From: Cycas panzhihuaensis
Taxonomy: Eukaryota > Cycadophyta
NCBI GenBank assembly: GCA_023213395.1
Contig: CM041465.1
Span: 108,197,741-108,261,740 of the forward strand
Direction of reading: 5' to 3'
DNA: 64,000 bases
Below, one piece after another: positions 43,145-53,899 of the stretch. Both the position numbers and the translations under genes were made by a program. A model generated the notes under the pieces. It was not told the origin of the DNA, made no database searches, and saw only the letters and a list, made by a program, of their open reading frames with translations. Within the stretch, counting starts at the first letter, position 1. Each line of letters starts with the position of its first letter.

Positions 43145-45842
43145 TGGACGTGCGTCTATGGGATAGCTACCTAACTGAGTAGGAATAATGAAGGTGGTCA
43201 ATGGCACTATCGGGTGTAGATAAGAACCTATGAGGAAGGCAAATACCACCGAGTGCCCCGTGCGTCGGAGCGCGAGTTTGGGATCTACGGATGGTACCTA
43301 GCTACCAAATGGCTGTTCCCCACTTCCACTAGGAAAACAATAGGCAGAAGAGTAGTCAGGATAGATCCTGAAGAAGGGTCCTCCCACCCTTGGATGGCTG
43401 GAAAGGAAGGGAGAGAAACCCTCAAGGGTTCCTCGTAGAAAAGGGAGATAGGTAGGTGAATAACCTACGGTTGAGGCTCCCTTAGTTGCTTAGACGAGTG
43501 GAGGAAACCAAGGGGAAATGTGAAGAGTAATCAAGAAGGATGAGGGTGTTAAAGGCACGTAAGCAAATAGAGTAAAACTAATGCAAGCTAAGATAACAAG
43601 GGCAAAGCTTACGAACTAAAGGGCAAAGGTTGGGAGAAAAGTCTTCCTAAAACCTTTTCTTATAATAGATGCGATGTACAAAGGTGCTAAACCAAATGTA
43701 AACCAAAATAAGAATCAATTTCTTTTTTCCTTTCAAGTGATCTAATTACTACCATGCAAGATCTTCTAAAAGAAAGAGAATAAAAGTGAAGCGAAGGCAC
43801 ATACCTAGAATGGAGATGCGATTGAAGCGACGACGTTCCCACAAGGTGTCCAAGATCACTCCACGAAGCACGGTAAAAGAGAGGGGTCATGGTAGGGCAA
43901 AGCATGGGGCTTCCTTACCTTCCCCAGAAGTGACACCAGAGTGCTAGGAAGGGAAAAAATGACAGTGATAACAGTGAATAAAGTGCTACAATAAATAGGA
44001 GTACATACACTTACCCGAGTGAGAGGAAAAAGGGGTAAGTCCTTGGTGTCCTCTATGTACCTATAAGTAAGTGAGAATATCCCTTTCTGGAGAAAGGGTA
44101 CTAGCAATACATAGTGGAATCCTAACAATACATGTATGTATGTACCAAAAACCAACCTCTATACATCAATGTTAGCATTCATGAACCACAAGATTGCAAC
44201 GTTAAACTATGATGAAAACTATCCAAAATGAATGGTAGGTAAGTTGGTAAGCCTTAGACTGGCCCACCTCCCGTAAAGAGTAATCCTACCTTCCCTCAAA
44301 AATCCATAAGGCAGCAAGGATAGGGCTGTACAAAGGGCTACAAACGGAGATAACAAAGGTACAAGGAAGCTCAAAGAGATCCCCCAACAAACCAGAGTAC
44401 TATGGGAAGTAAATTGGGTTGCGAAGAACAAGGTTGAGCTAGGGACAAGTAGCCAGGGCTTATGCGTTGCCTGGATGGAAGATATGGGCCTGCAAACCAG
44501 TGTTGTAACAGGTGTAAATGCTAATTTCAGTAGCTGGAAACAAGCTTCTAACCCTTAGCCCCACTCTAGGAGTAGCACGGGGACAAAGAGGAAGGTTTAG
44601 AGGGTGGGAGCCTCTTAGGGAGCGTGAGGGTGGTGCGAAATCCATCCAACTCTATCTCAAACCTTATGCAACCCTCTTTGGCCACTGTCCTGGGTGTGAA
44701 ATACAGGAAAAGAAGCCTAAACAGCTGGGGAAACAATCCAATACAAAGGCAAGAAGTAACCTCCAAAAGCAAGACAAGACAAGCTAAAATAAACCATGCA
44801 AAAATGAGCATAAACTAGGCAAGGAAAGACCTTAGACCAATAAATACCTTTGGAGAAGATAGGAGGCATTTGCCTCCATCAAAACCTATTGAGAAGAGGC
44901 TGAGAAATCTGAAGAAAGGCTGTGGAGCAACAGATATGGAATCCCTGCTAAGATGGCTGAAGGAAAATCCTATACTTGAGACTTCTTGATGGCTGCCTAA
45001 GCAAAGAGGTCCTGGAAACTCTTCAAGGAGGCCCTCTCCAAGATGTGCAAGGGGCTGTAAAGATGTCATAGCAGAGCCGAAGGAGAGTTGGGCACTGGAG
45101 AGTGGTTGCAGGTCCTAGAACAGTAGTGGAGCAGCAGGAGATAGCAGATAGCAGGGTATTTTTCCTTGTAGTCCTTTTAAAATGAGCCAAAAAGATCCTA
45201 AGAATGAGTTGGATAAGACTTAAATACCTAGCCCCAATCCTAATTGAGTGATTAGGGTGTGGCTGGCAATGAGTTAAGTCACAAGACACGTGGCAATCCT
45301 ATAATAAATGCGAGAATTACCACAGTAATTTTTAAAAATAAGTCATAACAGTCGCACCGTGGTAAACTTCGCGGTACCATGAAATCTATCATGGCAGACT
45401 GAGAGGCCAAAATCGGCCCAAACAAACCCCTAGGCCATGGACCAGTGACATAGGAGGCCGACAGAGGGTAGACCCACCTACCCAGAGGCAGACAAGCAAA
45501 GAGAGACCCACGGGAAGCAACAATGGGACTCAAAGGTGCAACAAGTCAACCAAATGATGATGGGTCATCACACGGGCGAGCATGACATGAACCAAGTGGG
45601 TCTTAAGGTGAGTAGGGCAGAATGCAAGAAGTGACGTAGCCACCAGGGTCTCATACTCATTGGGAATATATCCCTATTATAGTCGTCATAGGATGAATAA
45701 GTGTAGATGACACACAACCATCTACGAAGATGCAACATGCAGGCAAGTATTCCTCACAAAAGAAAACAATAACAAGATGAGAAACATACCTGCACTTACC
45801 TGAGTCGACCGCTCTATATCCATTCCTGGAAGCCAGGAAACA
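43145..45842 (-). repeat. Element E 5' LTR
   Basis: 2.7 kb on the minus strand, TGTTTCC at 45,842 to ACGTCCA at 43,145. It is diverged from the LTRs of A, B and D but keeps the GAATGGATA start, the CGACTCAG/GTAAGTG donor-like site (about 45,800), the CCCTAATC block, TATTTAAG at about 45,220 and the mini-exon (44,015-44,060). Confidence 0.87.
44015..44060 (-). other. Splice-bounded mini-exon in LTR (E copy)
   Basis: 46 nt on the minus strand between TTATAG and GTAAGTG. The internal sequence is quite different from A/B/D while length and borders are kept, which supports selection on splicing. Confidence 0.5.
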
Positions 45843-47403
45843 ACTAGTTAGGTGAAAAAGATTGCCATCAAGAATTTTAGTCATAACCATAACATTTGAA
45901 GGAGGGTGAATGACACAGAGAGTTTGATTATTTACAGTTACACTCATATCAAATCAACGAGAGATAATGGTAGACAAGGAGAGTAGGTTCTGCTTTAGAG
46001 TAGGAATATATAAAACATCAACAAGTGTAAAATCAAGAAGGCCTGGGAGTTTCAAGCAAATAGTTCTAACTTCTTCAACTGGCTGAGATGATTTATCATC
46101 CATCTATACAATACCACAAACTTTAAAGTTAAAATCCTGAAAGAATTAGCGATGACAAGTCATGTGTTATGTTACTCTAGTATCCATGATCCATAATGAA
46201 GTATTTGAGGTGGAACTATTTATAACTCCAAGTGGTGAAGGCAAAAGTGAATAAGCATAACCACAATGAGCCTCAATATACTTAGTGGATCTATTAATAA
46301 CATTTGATGAAGTGTTCCCATTTCTTTGAAGGTGTGCATGAGAAAATTACATTCCACCAAAAGCATCTTCAAAAGAAGTATTATCAACATTATGCGCACC
46401 ATGGCTCTATTGATAACTTGGTAGTTTATTGGTGGTAGTGCTATAATTTTTGGCATAATGTCCTCTTCTATTACACCTTTGGCACATAATTATTTGATTT
46501 CCAGTCCCATAAGAAGTATTGGGCTAGTTGGATTATCTCTAATTATTAGATCTAGGTCCAAGTTGATTATTTTGGCCTTGGCCTTGAGACTGTTTTTGTT
46601 ACAGTTAAGGAGCCTATTGACCAAGAGGATGTTGTCCTTATTATCTATCTCTTCCTCTTCCATGGGAATTAGCACCTCTATGAGAGTATTGACCTTGATT
46701 TTTGGTATAACAAAGATCTTCTTCCACTTCAAAAGCAACATCAATTAGATCTGGTATAATGACAAAGTTGGTATCAAAGGTCTTATTAAATTCAATAAAT
46801 TTATCAACAAGAGCCTCAAAGTTTAGGGTTTCCAAAGTGCCACTAGATTGAAGACTTCACAATAGAATTTTATAATCTGGGATATGGAGACCTGACTAAA
46901 TCAAGAAAGCCCATGTAATGCATTAAGTTTTAAAATATTTATTAATAGCTTACTTGATTAGATGAAGGAGATTGATTGTCTTACTTGCGTGTCCTTTCTG
47001 CATTTTCAATTTGTTCATCTTCAACACTAAGTAAACAAATTCTATATCTGATTTAGTGTCAAAGTTCTTCTTAAGAACTTCAAGAACTTTCCATGTTATA
47101 TCATGCACAACTTTATTAATGAGCTTATATAGGGAATAATCAATGACAAGTAATATCCCTACAAGTATTTTATCATCATCAAGTTCCCATTGGCATTTAG
47201 TTGCATCTTCAGTAGGAGTAGTTGGAGCACCTCCTCCAAAAGCAATTGAGATAGTTATAGCAGTAACATATGGTATAGGTTGTAAGTGATCTCTCTACAA
47301 ACCTTCATACTTTATGATATTTCTGATACTACTGAACCGCATGTCCCAATTTTCTTTCCTTTTTAGAATGCAGTTCATATTTTGCTTGAACTGTGAAGAC
47401 ATG
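45843..47403 (-). pseudogene. Decayed Ty1/copia gag and protease (host of element E)
   Basis: Minus strand from an ATG at 47,403: MSSQFKQNMNCILKRKENWD, DDDKILVGILLV, ETLNFEALVDKFIEF and a CQRCNRRGHYAKNY knuckle (about 46,450-46,488; CCHC with the last Cys as Tyr). Then come WIMDTRVT*HMTCH (about 46,170-46,200; protease active site, normally D-T/S-G) and a GAG-pre-integrase-like segment VDVLYIPTLKQNLLSLSTII (about 46,020). It stops at 45,843 where E begins; integrase and RT must lie outside the window. Many stops; non-functional. Confidence 0.7.
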
Positions 47404-47567
47404 GTGTCTTTTAAGAAGGGAATAAATGAATAAGGGACTATAAAAGTGATGGAAATTATTGACCAATTACTATTTATAAATGGGAGATGTAATGAAGTAG
47501 TGTAGAAGAAGGAAGAAGAGGTGAGAATGGTTACTTAAAGATGAAAGGAGTAACTTAGAGAAAAGTC

Positions 47568-47700
47568 ACTAACACTTGTGACAAATATTAACCTGACACA
47601 ACAGGAATATGAGAAGCACTATGATGAAAATTGGCCACTAACACTTGTGGAAAATATTAACCTAATGTAGTAGGAATATGAGAAGCATTATGATTATGAT
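47568..47700. repeat. Tandem duplication of about 65 bp
   Basis: Two adjacent copies starting CACTAACACTTGTG and ending GAATATGAGAAGCA(C/T)TATGAT, with about ten differences. Confidence 0.7.
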
Positions 47701-48360
47701 TACACTATGGATCACTTTTTACAGATAAGTAAGTGATCAATATATAAGATTATAGGCCAATGTAAAAACTGACATCATTGGGTATACACAACTTGAAACT
47801 CAAATATTGGATGCATAATTAACCCAATAACCTTTAACTTGTGTCGAACATGTAGTTGAGGCTGATGAAGGGATGCCTAGGCTTCTAGTAGAATTAAGTT
47901 GGCCTCTACCCGTGATATCTGTAATTGTGCTTAGTGATGAAATCCAAGTCACAATGGAGATCAAGTACTCCCAATCCTCACCCAGTTCACTAATGAGCAG
48001 TTATATACCTCCTCTAAAGAGTGGTATGTGCATACCCATGGCTATGATGGATATTAGATCAGATATATTTTAATCTTGTATTAAAGTTTTAATTTTCCTA
48101 GTTGGTTATTAGGATGATCCTTAATTGAGGCACGATGGTATGGCTAACCAAACCTCACCAATATTCTGGTTTAGTCTAATCCTAACTTCAAACCCAAACC
48201 TCTTTTATGGCATGACATTCTAGCAACCAAGGTATCTCAACCTTGGAAAGTGTGTGAATAAGCGCAAGATGGTGAAAAATAGTGTATATAATGTGTTCCT
48301 TTTAGGAAGAGTGAACAGATTATTGAATTGCATCAAACGTACATTTAACTAAAAATAGAA

Positions 48361-48440
48361 TGCTTGCTTGGAGTGCTTACTTTGAGTGCTTACTTGAAGT
48401 GTCTTTAGAGTGCTTGCTTTGAGTGACTTTAGAGTGCTAA
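48361..48440. repeat. Short imperfect tandem repeat (GAGTGCTTACTT-like)
   Basis: Six to seven imperfect units of 10-14 bp built on GAGTGCTT; probably a small minisatellite. Confidence 0.6.
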
Positions 48441-48640
48441 AATACAATGCTAATAAGTGAGTGAGGACACTGGATATTGCTCCGATCTAGGTGTTTTTTC
48501 TCTGACTTTTACAATAGGATTTTAAGCCTTATAAAAAGAAGGAAGAAAATTTATTCACTTTTTTTTCTTTAATACAAAAAAAGTAGTCTTTACTAAATTA
48601 GCAATAACATTCTCCCACTAGAATGAAATGGAGTGCTGGT

Positions 48641-49676
48641 TTTTGTGCTATAAATCAAACTCAGAGCTTCATCTTCAGGAAGTGGAATCAGGTCCAAATG
48701 AATTTTGGAAAGTTTTTGGCAGCCCTGCAAAGTTAGGAGAATATATTTTTCTAGAATTCTTATTAAAAATAACTGTTGTTTACTAAAATAGTAATAACTT
48801 CCTTATATGACATTGAAATTAGGATCTCAGTCACATACAATTCTTGAAGGGAATCCATAAAGGTAGAAGATAGATTGTATATATGTATCAATGAGATGAA
48901 CAATCTTATAAGATATGTGTATTGGTAAAAAATGAGTATACTTTGTGAGACTATCTATGATGACCTAAATGGACTTGAACCCAATAGATAATAAAAGACC
49001 CATAATAAATTTCATTGCAATATCATGCCATTTACTATGGAGAATATGTAAGTGTTGAAGTAACCCCACTTAGGACCTTATATTATTTTTATTTTATAAG
49101 CATATAAGGCATTCTATGATAAATGTAAGGATTATCAACTTCATATACAACTAGTAAAAATTATCATAGATACATTGATAGGTTTTATCAAAGCTTGAGT
49201 GGTCTCTAGGAGGGGAGGAATGGTATTCAAACAAGAATCAATAAATAAAAAAGGAAGAAGGGTAGGCAAAAATGTAATTTTTATACATCAGAAGGTCATT
49301 GTAAAGAAACCAGTCCTTTTAGGTGAGGGATCTTTTTTTACCATTTAACACAGTCTTATTAGGACTAGTTGGCAGCTTCTAAGTCCATAATCCACATGGG
49401 TTGAAGTCAGGAGATTGCCTAAACTATAGGCTTAGGGGTAAGTGCAAGATGGAATTAACAACAACATTATCTTTTTCCTTTTAAAGTCAAACACTTGTAG
49501 GTGGTTGAGTCACTTAGCTTATTCTTAAGATAGGACTAGTTGATCAAGGAGGATCTAAAGTATGTCATGGTCTATAGGAATGATGAATATTAATCTAAGG
49601 ATATATTGTTTCCACTTATCGATCACATATAGAATAACCTTCATCTCCTTTTGGTAGGTGGATAAATGACATTTTA
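48641..49676 (-). pseudogene. Decayed Ty3/gypsy RNase H-integrase (left part of split element J)
   Basis: Minus strand: KCHLSTYQKEMKVILYVIDK and WKQYILRLIFIIPIDHDIL (RNase H of gypsy pol, compare the usual LSTYEKE...KW..YL pattern; 49,676-49,560). Further down come FKSI*VIIDSLTKYTHFLPI and LYGFPSRIVCD*DPNF (integrase core, normally VVVDRLSKYAHF and GFPKSIVSDRD; about 48,990-48,840). The first integrase Asp appears as Lys and several stops are present. The RT side lies at 53,023-53,660, across element F. This is a different gypsy lineage from elements A-E. Confidence 0.68.
49573..49676. repeat. Left copy of ~100-bp direct repeat flanking element F
   Basis: GAATGATGAATATTAATCTA... to ...GGTGGATAAATGACATTT matches 53,023-53,126 with about seven differences by eye. 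Both lie immediately outside the LTRs of F. Confidence 0.75.
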
Positions 49677-49901
49677 AAAATTTAACCAACAAAGAAATAT
49701 TCACAAACAGAACAAGTAGAATAAAAACACCTCTAGGATCAAACAATACCCTTAAGGTACCTCAAATTGTATTACTAAAACATCCTTATAATAGATACTT
49801 CATATGATATACTATATGTGTATTTATAATACATGACATGATAGTGAGAGAGGGACCCACTTGTATGTGGGACAAAATAAATGTGCATTAATATTCTAAT
49901 A
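49677..49901 (-). repeat. Element F 3' LTR
   Basis: Matches 52,792-53,022 through ACCTCTAGGATC, AGAGAGGGACCCACTTG and ATTAATATTCTAA. Its end away from the polypurine tract has lost TGTTGG, and the start is TA instead of TG. Confidence 0.8.
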
Positions 49902-49910
49902 CTCCCCCTG
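49902..49910 (-). promoter_or_regulatory. Polypurine tract, element F
   Basis: Minus strand CAGGGGGAG directly before the 3' LTR; a standard second-strand primer site. Confidence 0.7.
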
Positions 49911-49929
49911 AATGCACATTTGGATCATT

Positions 49930-50939
49930 TGTATTTGCAATGCCCTGTCCTTAGAAATGTCTTGAAAATGATGTCTTCAACTTGATCCTTACCTTCAATC
50001 TTATATAGATGTCTTTACTATAGAATGGTGTATTTAACTTGATTTTCATCTTCAATTCTATACTGATACCTTTGTAGGATGATGTCCTTAGCTTGATTTC
50101 AATCTTCAATCCTATAGTGATGATGTTGATGTAGAAGCTCTAGCAACTGTAAATCTTGATTCTTCATTATGCCTGGTCTAGTCTGATTTTGATGTACATC
50201 TTGTAAGTTCTTCAAATACAACTTTATTGTCATCATTATCCTGTATAAATTCTTGATCACCATGTATAATAGTGATTTCTTCAACCTTTGGAGTAGAATC
50301 TTGATCAACTTGCATACTCTTTGAACTTGAATCAATGCTTAAAGAAGGAACATCATTTAGACTTGAATCAATTTGAGACTCATCTTCTATAGGACCATTA
50401 GATTCATATTCAATTTCTCTTAAAATCATGGTGTCATCTAAATAAACCTTTATCGATTCATTAATTTTAACGTCTTCATCAGTAGTTGTAGTCTCATCAA
50501 TACATTCAGTCATATGTTCAATAGTAGCTTCATCAATATTCAAATATTCTTTATCTTAACATATTATTTCATTAGTGTTGATAATATTTTTTTCATTCGT
50601 TGTACATGTACCATAACCATCATTGACCTTAATTACCTTTTTAATCATTTGTTGTATCTCTTAAGGAGTTTGTTTAAATACATCCCTTAAAAAATCTCAT
50701 GCTTCCTTAGCAGTACTTGTACTTTGAATCTTAGGAATAATAAAATGGTATTCGAAAGGAAGATTTGCCTTGTTTAATACAACAAGAATCATGATGAATG
50801 CTTTTCTATATTTCTTCTCAAGCATTTCCTTTTCTTCTTCATCCTTAGGAATATCATATCCATCAATAACAAGCTTCCACAAACCTCTAGCTATGAAAAA
50901 ACATCTCATTTTAATCATAAAAGAAGTAGTCTTCTCCAT
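49930..50939 (-). pseudogene. gag: Element F gag-like protein
   Basis: Start ATG at 50,939: MEKTTSFMIKMRCFFIARGL, WKLVIDGYDIPKDEEEKEML, NLPFEYHFIIPKIQSTSTAK, typical of the N-terminal domain of copia gag. One frame continues through three stops (about 50,700, 50,668 and 50,558), each one transition away from Trp or Gln. A long acidic tail follows (IEYESNGPIEDESQIDSSLN and further) and ends in about three repeats of an YRIEDxNQxK-like unit (50,170-50,000). No CCHC knuckle was found. The gag is unusual in its acidic tail. Confidence 0.65.
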
Positions 50940-50959
50940 TACACTTAGGTATTGAAAGA

Positions 50960-52779
50960 AACAAATCCTTTAAGTAATATTTATTTGTTTTATAAACATA
51001 CATGACCACATCATTTTCCTGCATGATTGTGAGTGTACCTACAAACAATATCCATTTTTCAATAAACAATCTCATCCATTAATCAAACTCAACAAACTTT
51101 CTTATGTATCATGTTCCTCATACCACTGACTTCATCATCATATCATCACCTTGTTCATATTGCCAAATAGTCAACAAGTATCTAAACCACTTTCTTCACC
51201 ATCAAATCAATGTCTCATAACTTTCACAATGATTATACATGCTACATGTCACCATTAAATTACCAAGACACACACTTCACTTAATTGACCAAAATATAAC
51301 TCATGCCACTACATCTACAACTCGGGTAAATTCAACAAAAACTTAGCCTTCTTTGCCCATTCAGTCAATTAAAACACATCATCAAACATGCTTAATCTCA
51401 TCCTTAAGCATGCCCAACAAACACCCAATCTTGTCATGTAACCTCACATGCAACAAGCATCTCATTACCTCATATCACTATCTTTCTTGCCCTTAAATTA
51501 GCCTTATCATGCCCATAACATCCCTTCATATAAATCACATTCCAAGGAGCACTAAATTGTTATATTCCATCCAACTTATTGATGCAAACACATACACTAT
51601 CGCTTCATCATCATACTATGTCATCATCAAAATAGCTCTCTCATACAAACACATGTAAGAAAGCACTCAAATTGCCATTAAACAATTACCATCATGCATC
51701 TCAAGTTACCAATAGAGTGCCAAATACATTCATATCAACATGACTTAATATCATCTCAAAAAGTACTCTCCCATGTACAACACACATAAGAGAGCCTTAA
51801 ATAGTCACCTCATATTATGCAATCACCCAACTTATTTTCTCATATAAATTGCATACAAGAAAGCCTATAATCACCTCATCTCACCCATTAATCATGTTAT
51901 TTCTTTCTTATAAATATTTTCATGTAAATACATATAAGAGAGCATTGTATCCATACCTCAAATATTGTTAAAAAATCATTATCATATAACAAACTCATGC
52001 TTGCTTCATTATCAAAACAAGACCCTTTTAATCAATGAAAAATACATAATCAATATCCATAAGTATCACTTCATTCACACCATCATCCAAATGTATCATC
52101 ATTTTCCAATACTATATATGTACAATAGATATATTAGGCCCTAAGCGCAATGGTTTTGTGGCCAAGAAAAGTATAATATGAAACCCTTAAATTCCTAAAA
52201 AACTTATTTTTGGAAAAGATATAGCTCAAAAATACATAAAATAAGGATGGAAATGAAGGTCTCTGAAATATGATTCCAACATTTTAGATGAAACTGAATT
52301 CTGATATCTCAATCAAAAGTTATGCCCCTTTTAAAAATTTCACAATTAGGGTTTTTAGGGACTATAATAGTACCTTTTGATAAACTACTCATAACTTTTC
52401 ACTATGAACTTTGATCAACCTTAAACCACTTCCATTAGAAAGTAAATTAAAAAATGTATAGAATAAAAAAAATTTGAGGTAATTTGGATACTTGTAGCCA
52501 AAGTTATAGCTGTTTGAAGTTGAGGTTACAGATCTATCCTAAAAATACGATGATAAAAAAAAAATGGCCAAAATTAATTCTACTATAATTTTTGCACTTT
52601 CACTCTAAAATATATAGTGAAACCACTTAAATTTTATAGAATAAGCCATTTCATCTCAATTTTTCTATTAAATTTCATAAATTTTAATGTTTATTCTCTC
52701 AAATATGCTTTCAACCCTTTATGGCACCTCTCAAATTACCACTCCAATACCAAACAAGAACACCTCTCTTAACCTAGGT
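50960..52779. other. Element F AT-rich internal stretch
   Basis: No gene is seen in either strand. Sequence is rich in A/T and CATCATC-type words and has no pol motif. It lies between PBS and gag and is therefore a long leader of 1.8 kb. Confidence 0.5.
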
Positions 52780-52791
52780 GCTTTGATACCA
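52780..52791 (-). promoter_or_regulatory. Primer binding site, element F
   Basis: Minus strand TGGTATCAAAGC, directly after the 5' LTR; complementary to the 3' end of initiator tRNA-Met apart from one base. Confidence 0.8.
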
Positions 52792-53022
52792 TGTTGGAAA
52801 AATTAACCTATAAAGAAATATTTGCAAATAGAATAAATAGAACAAAATCACCTCTAGGATCGAACAGTACCCTTAAGGTACCTTAAATTCTATTACCAAA
52901 ACATCCTTATAATAGATATTTCATATGATACACTATACGTGTATTTATAATATATGATATGATAGTGAGAGAGGGACCCACTTGCATGTGGGACAAAACA
53001 AATGTGAATTAATATTCTAACA
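52792..53022 (-). repeat. Element F 5' LTR
   Basis: 231 bp with TGTTGG (plus coordinates, start) and TAACA (end), i.e. TG...CA. Similar to the 3' LTR; about 9% different by rough count. Confidence 0.85.
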
Positions 53023-53126
53023 TATAAGAATGATGAATATTAATCTAAGGAGATACTGTTTTCACTTATCGATCACATATAGAATGACCTTCATATGCTT
53101 TTGGTAGGTGGATAAATGACATTTAT
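53023..53126. repeat. Right copy of ~100-bp direct repeat flanking element F
   Basis: Repeat of 49,573-49,676. Both copies encode the same RNase H segment (LSTYQK..MKVILYVID) of element J, so one ancestral segment has been duplicated by, or around, the insertion. Confidence 0.75.
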
Positions 53127-53660
53127 GGTCCTTAAGCTTATAACATTAAAAGGAAATCATATGGAAGTTGTATATAAGTAGTACTTCTAATTTAAATCCT
53201 AAGGTATGACATTTTAATTAGAACAATTAAGAAAGATTTAGAGTGTCTGTTGAATGTGTCTTTAGTGGTTAGAGACTATTGGAAAGACTCTTGTAGAGAA
53301 AATTGGTTAGCAGGTTAATAATAGAAGTATAACTATAGATGAACCATCTATAAAACCCCATAACTAAGGAAGGTATGAAAGCATTAATCTTTTCAATGTA
53401 GGCTACAATATAATAGTGGAAATTTTATCCAAGTCAACCTGGACATCTTCTATTGAAATGATGTGTCTTAGGCATTACAATTTTTTATTGCCAAATTCAC
53501 ACTTTCATAGCTTGGCATATAGTTTTAATTAAGAGAGGATTTGGAGAACTTATTTTAAATGCTTGAGGTAGAGGGGCATGAATGATAGTAAATGATATTC
53601 ATTTTCTATCAAGAGTCTGCATAGTGGCATTAGGACTCCACAGGGTTGCCTCTATTCATC
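53023..53660 (-). pseudogene. Decayed Ty3/gypsy RT-RNase H (right part of split element J)
   Basis: Minus strand in three frames: KLYAKL*KCEFGNKKL, CLRHIISIEDVQVDLDKIST (usual RT pattern FLGH.IS..GV.VDP.K) and GFYRWFIYSYTSIINLLTNF (usual GYYRRFI..Y..IA.PLT.L), then LSTYQKHMKVILYVIDK. It joins the left part at 49,676. The YxDD region would be at about 53,640 and is not recognisable. Confidence 0.65.
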
Positions 53661-53886
53661 TTCAACTAACATAGAGAAGAGGTATATATTTTTATATTCA
53701 TTTATTATTATTATTTATTTGAAAAAGATGCCAGCCGATGGTAGGCTTGCCTAACATCCTAACTATAAATGTAAGATGCAAATACTCACTGGTGTTCTTT
53801 AACACTGCCATTCATTTGGAATATTTGTTAATTTTTCTTCAATATGGCTTAATACTTATTCTGCTCTATCCCCACACACTCTTCAT
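53661..53886 (+). other. Possible end of a copia 5' LTR (element G)
   Basis: Sequence ending ...CACTCTTCA right before a PBS. No partner LTR is visible in the window, so the LTR start cannot be placed. Confidence 0.35.
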
Positions 53887-53887
53887 T

Positions 53888-53899
53888 TGGTATCAGAGT
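53888..53899 (+). promoter_or_regulatory. Primer binding site of a plus-strand copia element (G)
   Basis: TGGTATCAGAGT two bases after CTTCA; matches initiator tRNA-Met PBS in 11 of 12 bases. The gag at 56,567 is in the same orientation but 2.7 kb away, so other insertions may lie between. Confidence 0.55.

Larger units (their letters stand above)
36956..45842 (-). mobile_element. Element E: oldest Tat/Ogre-like element of the nest, interrupted by A
   Basis: A minus-strand element entering at 45,842 (LTR start TGTTTCC) and running to 36,956, where element A interrupts its antisense gene. Its remaining part (PMD exon start, RNase H, 3' LTR) should lie left of the window beyond A. It has the best preserved PBS of the four and is the most diverged from the others. 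Its target is a copia element at 45,843-47,403; ACTAG at 45,843-45,847 should be one target duplication. It lacks the RT core, like the others, but with its own junction. Confidence 0.88.
47404..48640. other. AT-rich stretch without a recognised gene
   Basis: No coding region could be supported. It may include the leader and LTR of the copia copy to its left, but no clear PBS is visible. It contains a tandem duplication of about 65 bp (47,568-47,633 and 47,636-47,700) and an array of GAGTGCTTACTT-like units (48,361-48,440). Confidence 0.4.
49677..53022 (-). mobile_element. Element F: gag-only LTR retrotransposon (TR-GAG-like), 3.3 kb
   Basis: Minus-strand element with ~230-bp LTRs (52,792-53,022 and 49,677-49,901), an initiator-Met-type PBS, a CAGGGGGAG polypurine tract and one gag-like reading frame. 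No protease, integrase, RT or RNase H sequence is seen between the gag and either LTR. The middle (50,960-52,780) is AT-rich. Copia relationship is suggested by the PBS and the gag type. It lies inside gypsy element J and is flanked by ~100-bp direct repeats instead of the usual 5 bp. Confidence 0.75.

Noticed and set aside
1-46000. Tandem duplication or satellite as the cause of the repeated blocks
   Set aside because: Copies are in both orientations, have LTR ends, PBS and short target duplications, and break each other's genes at single points. Nested insertion explains all of this.
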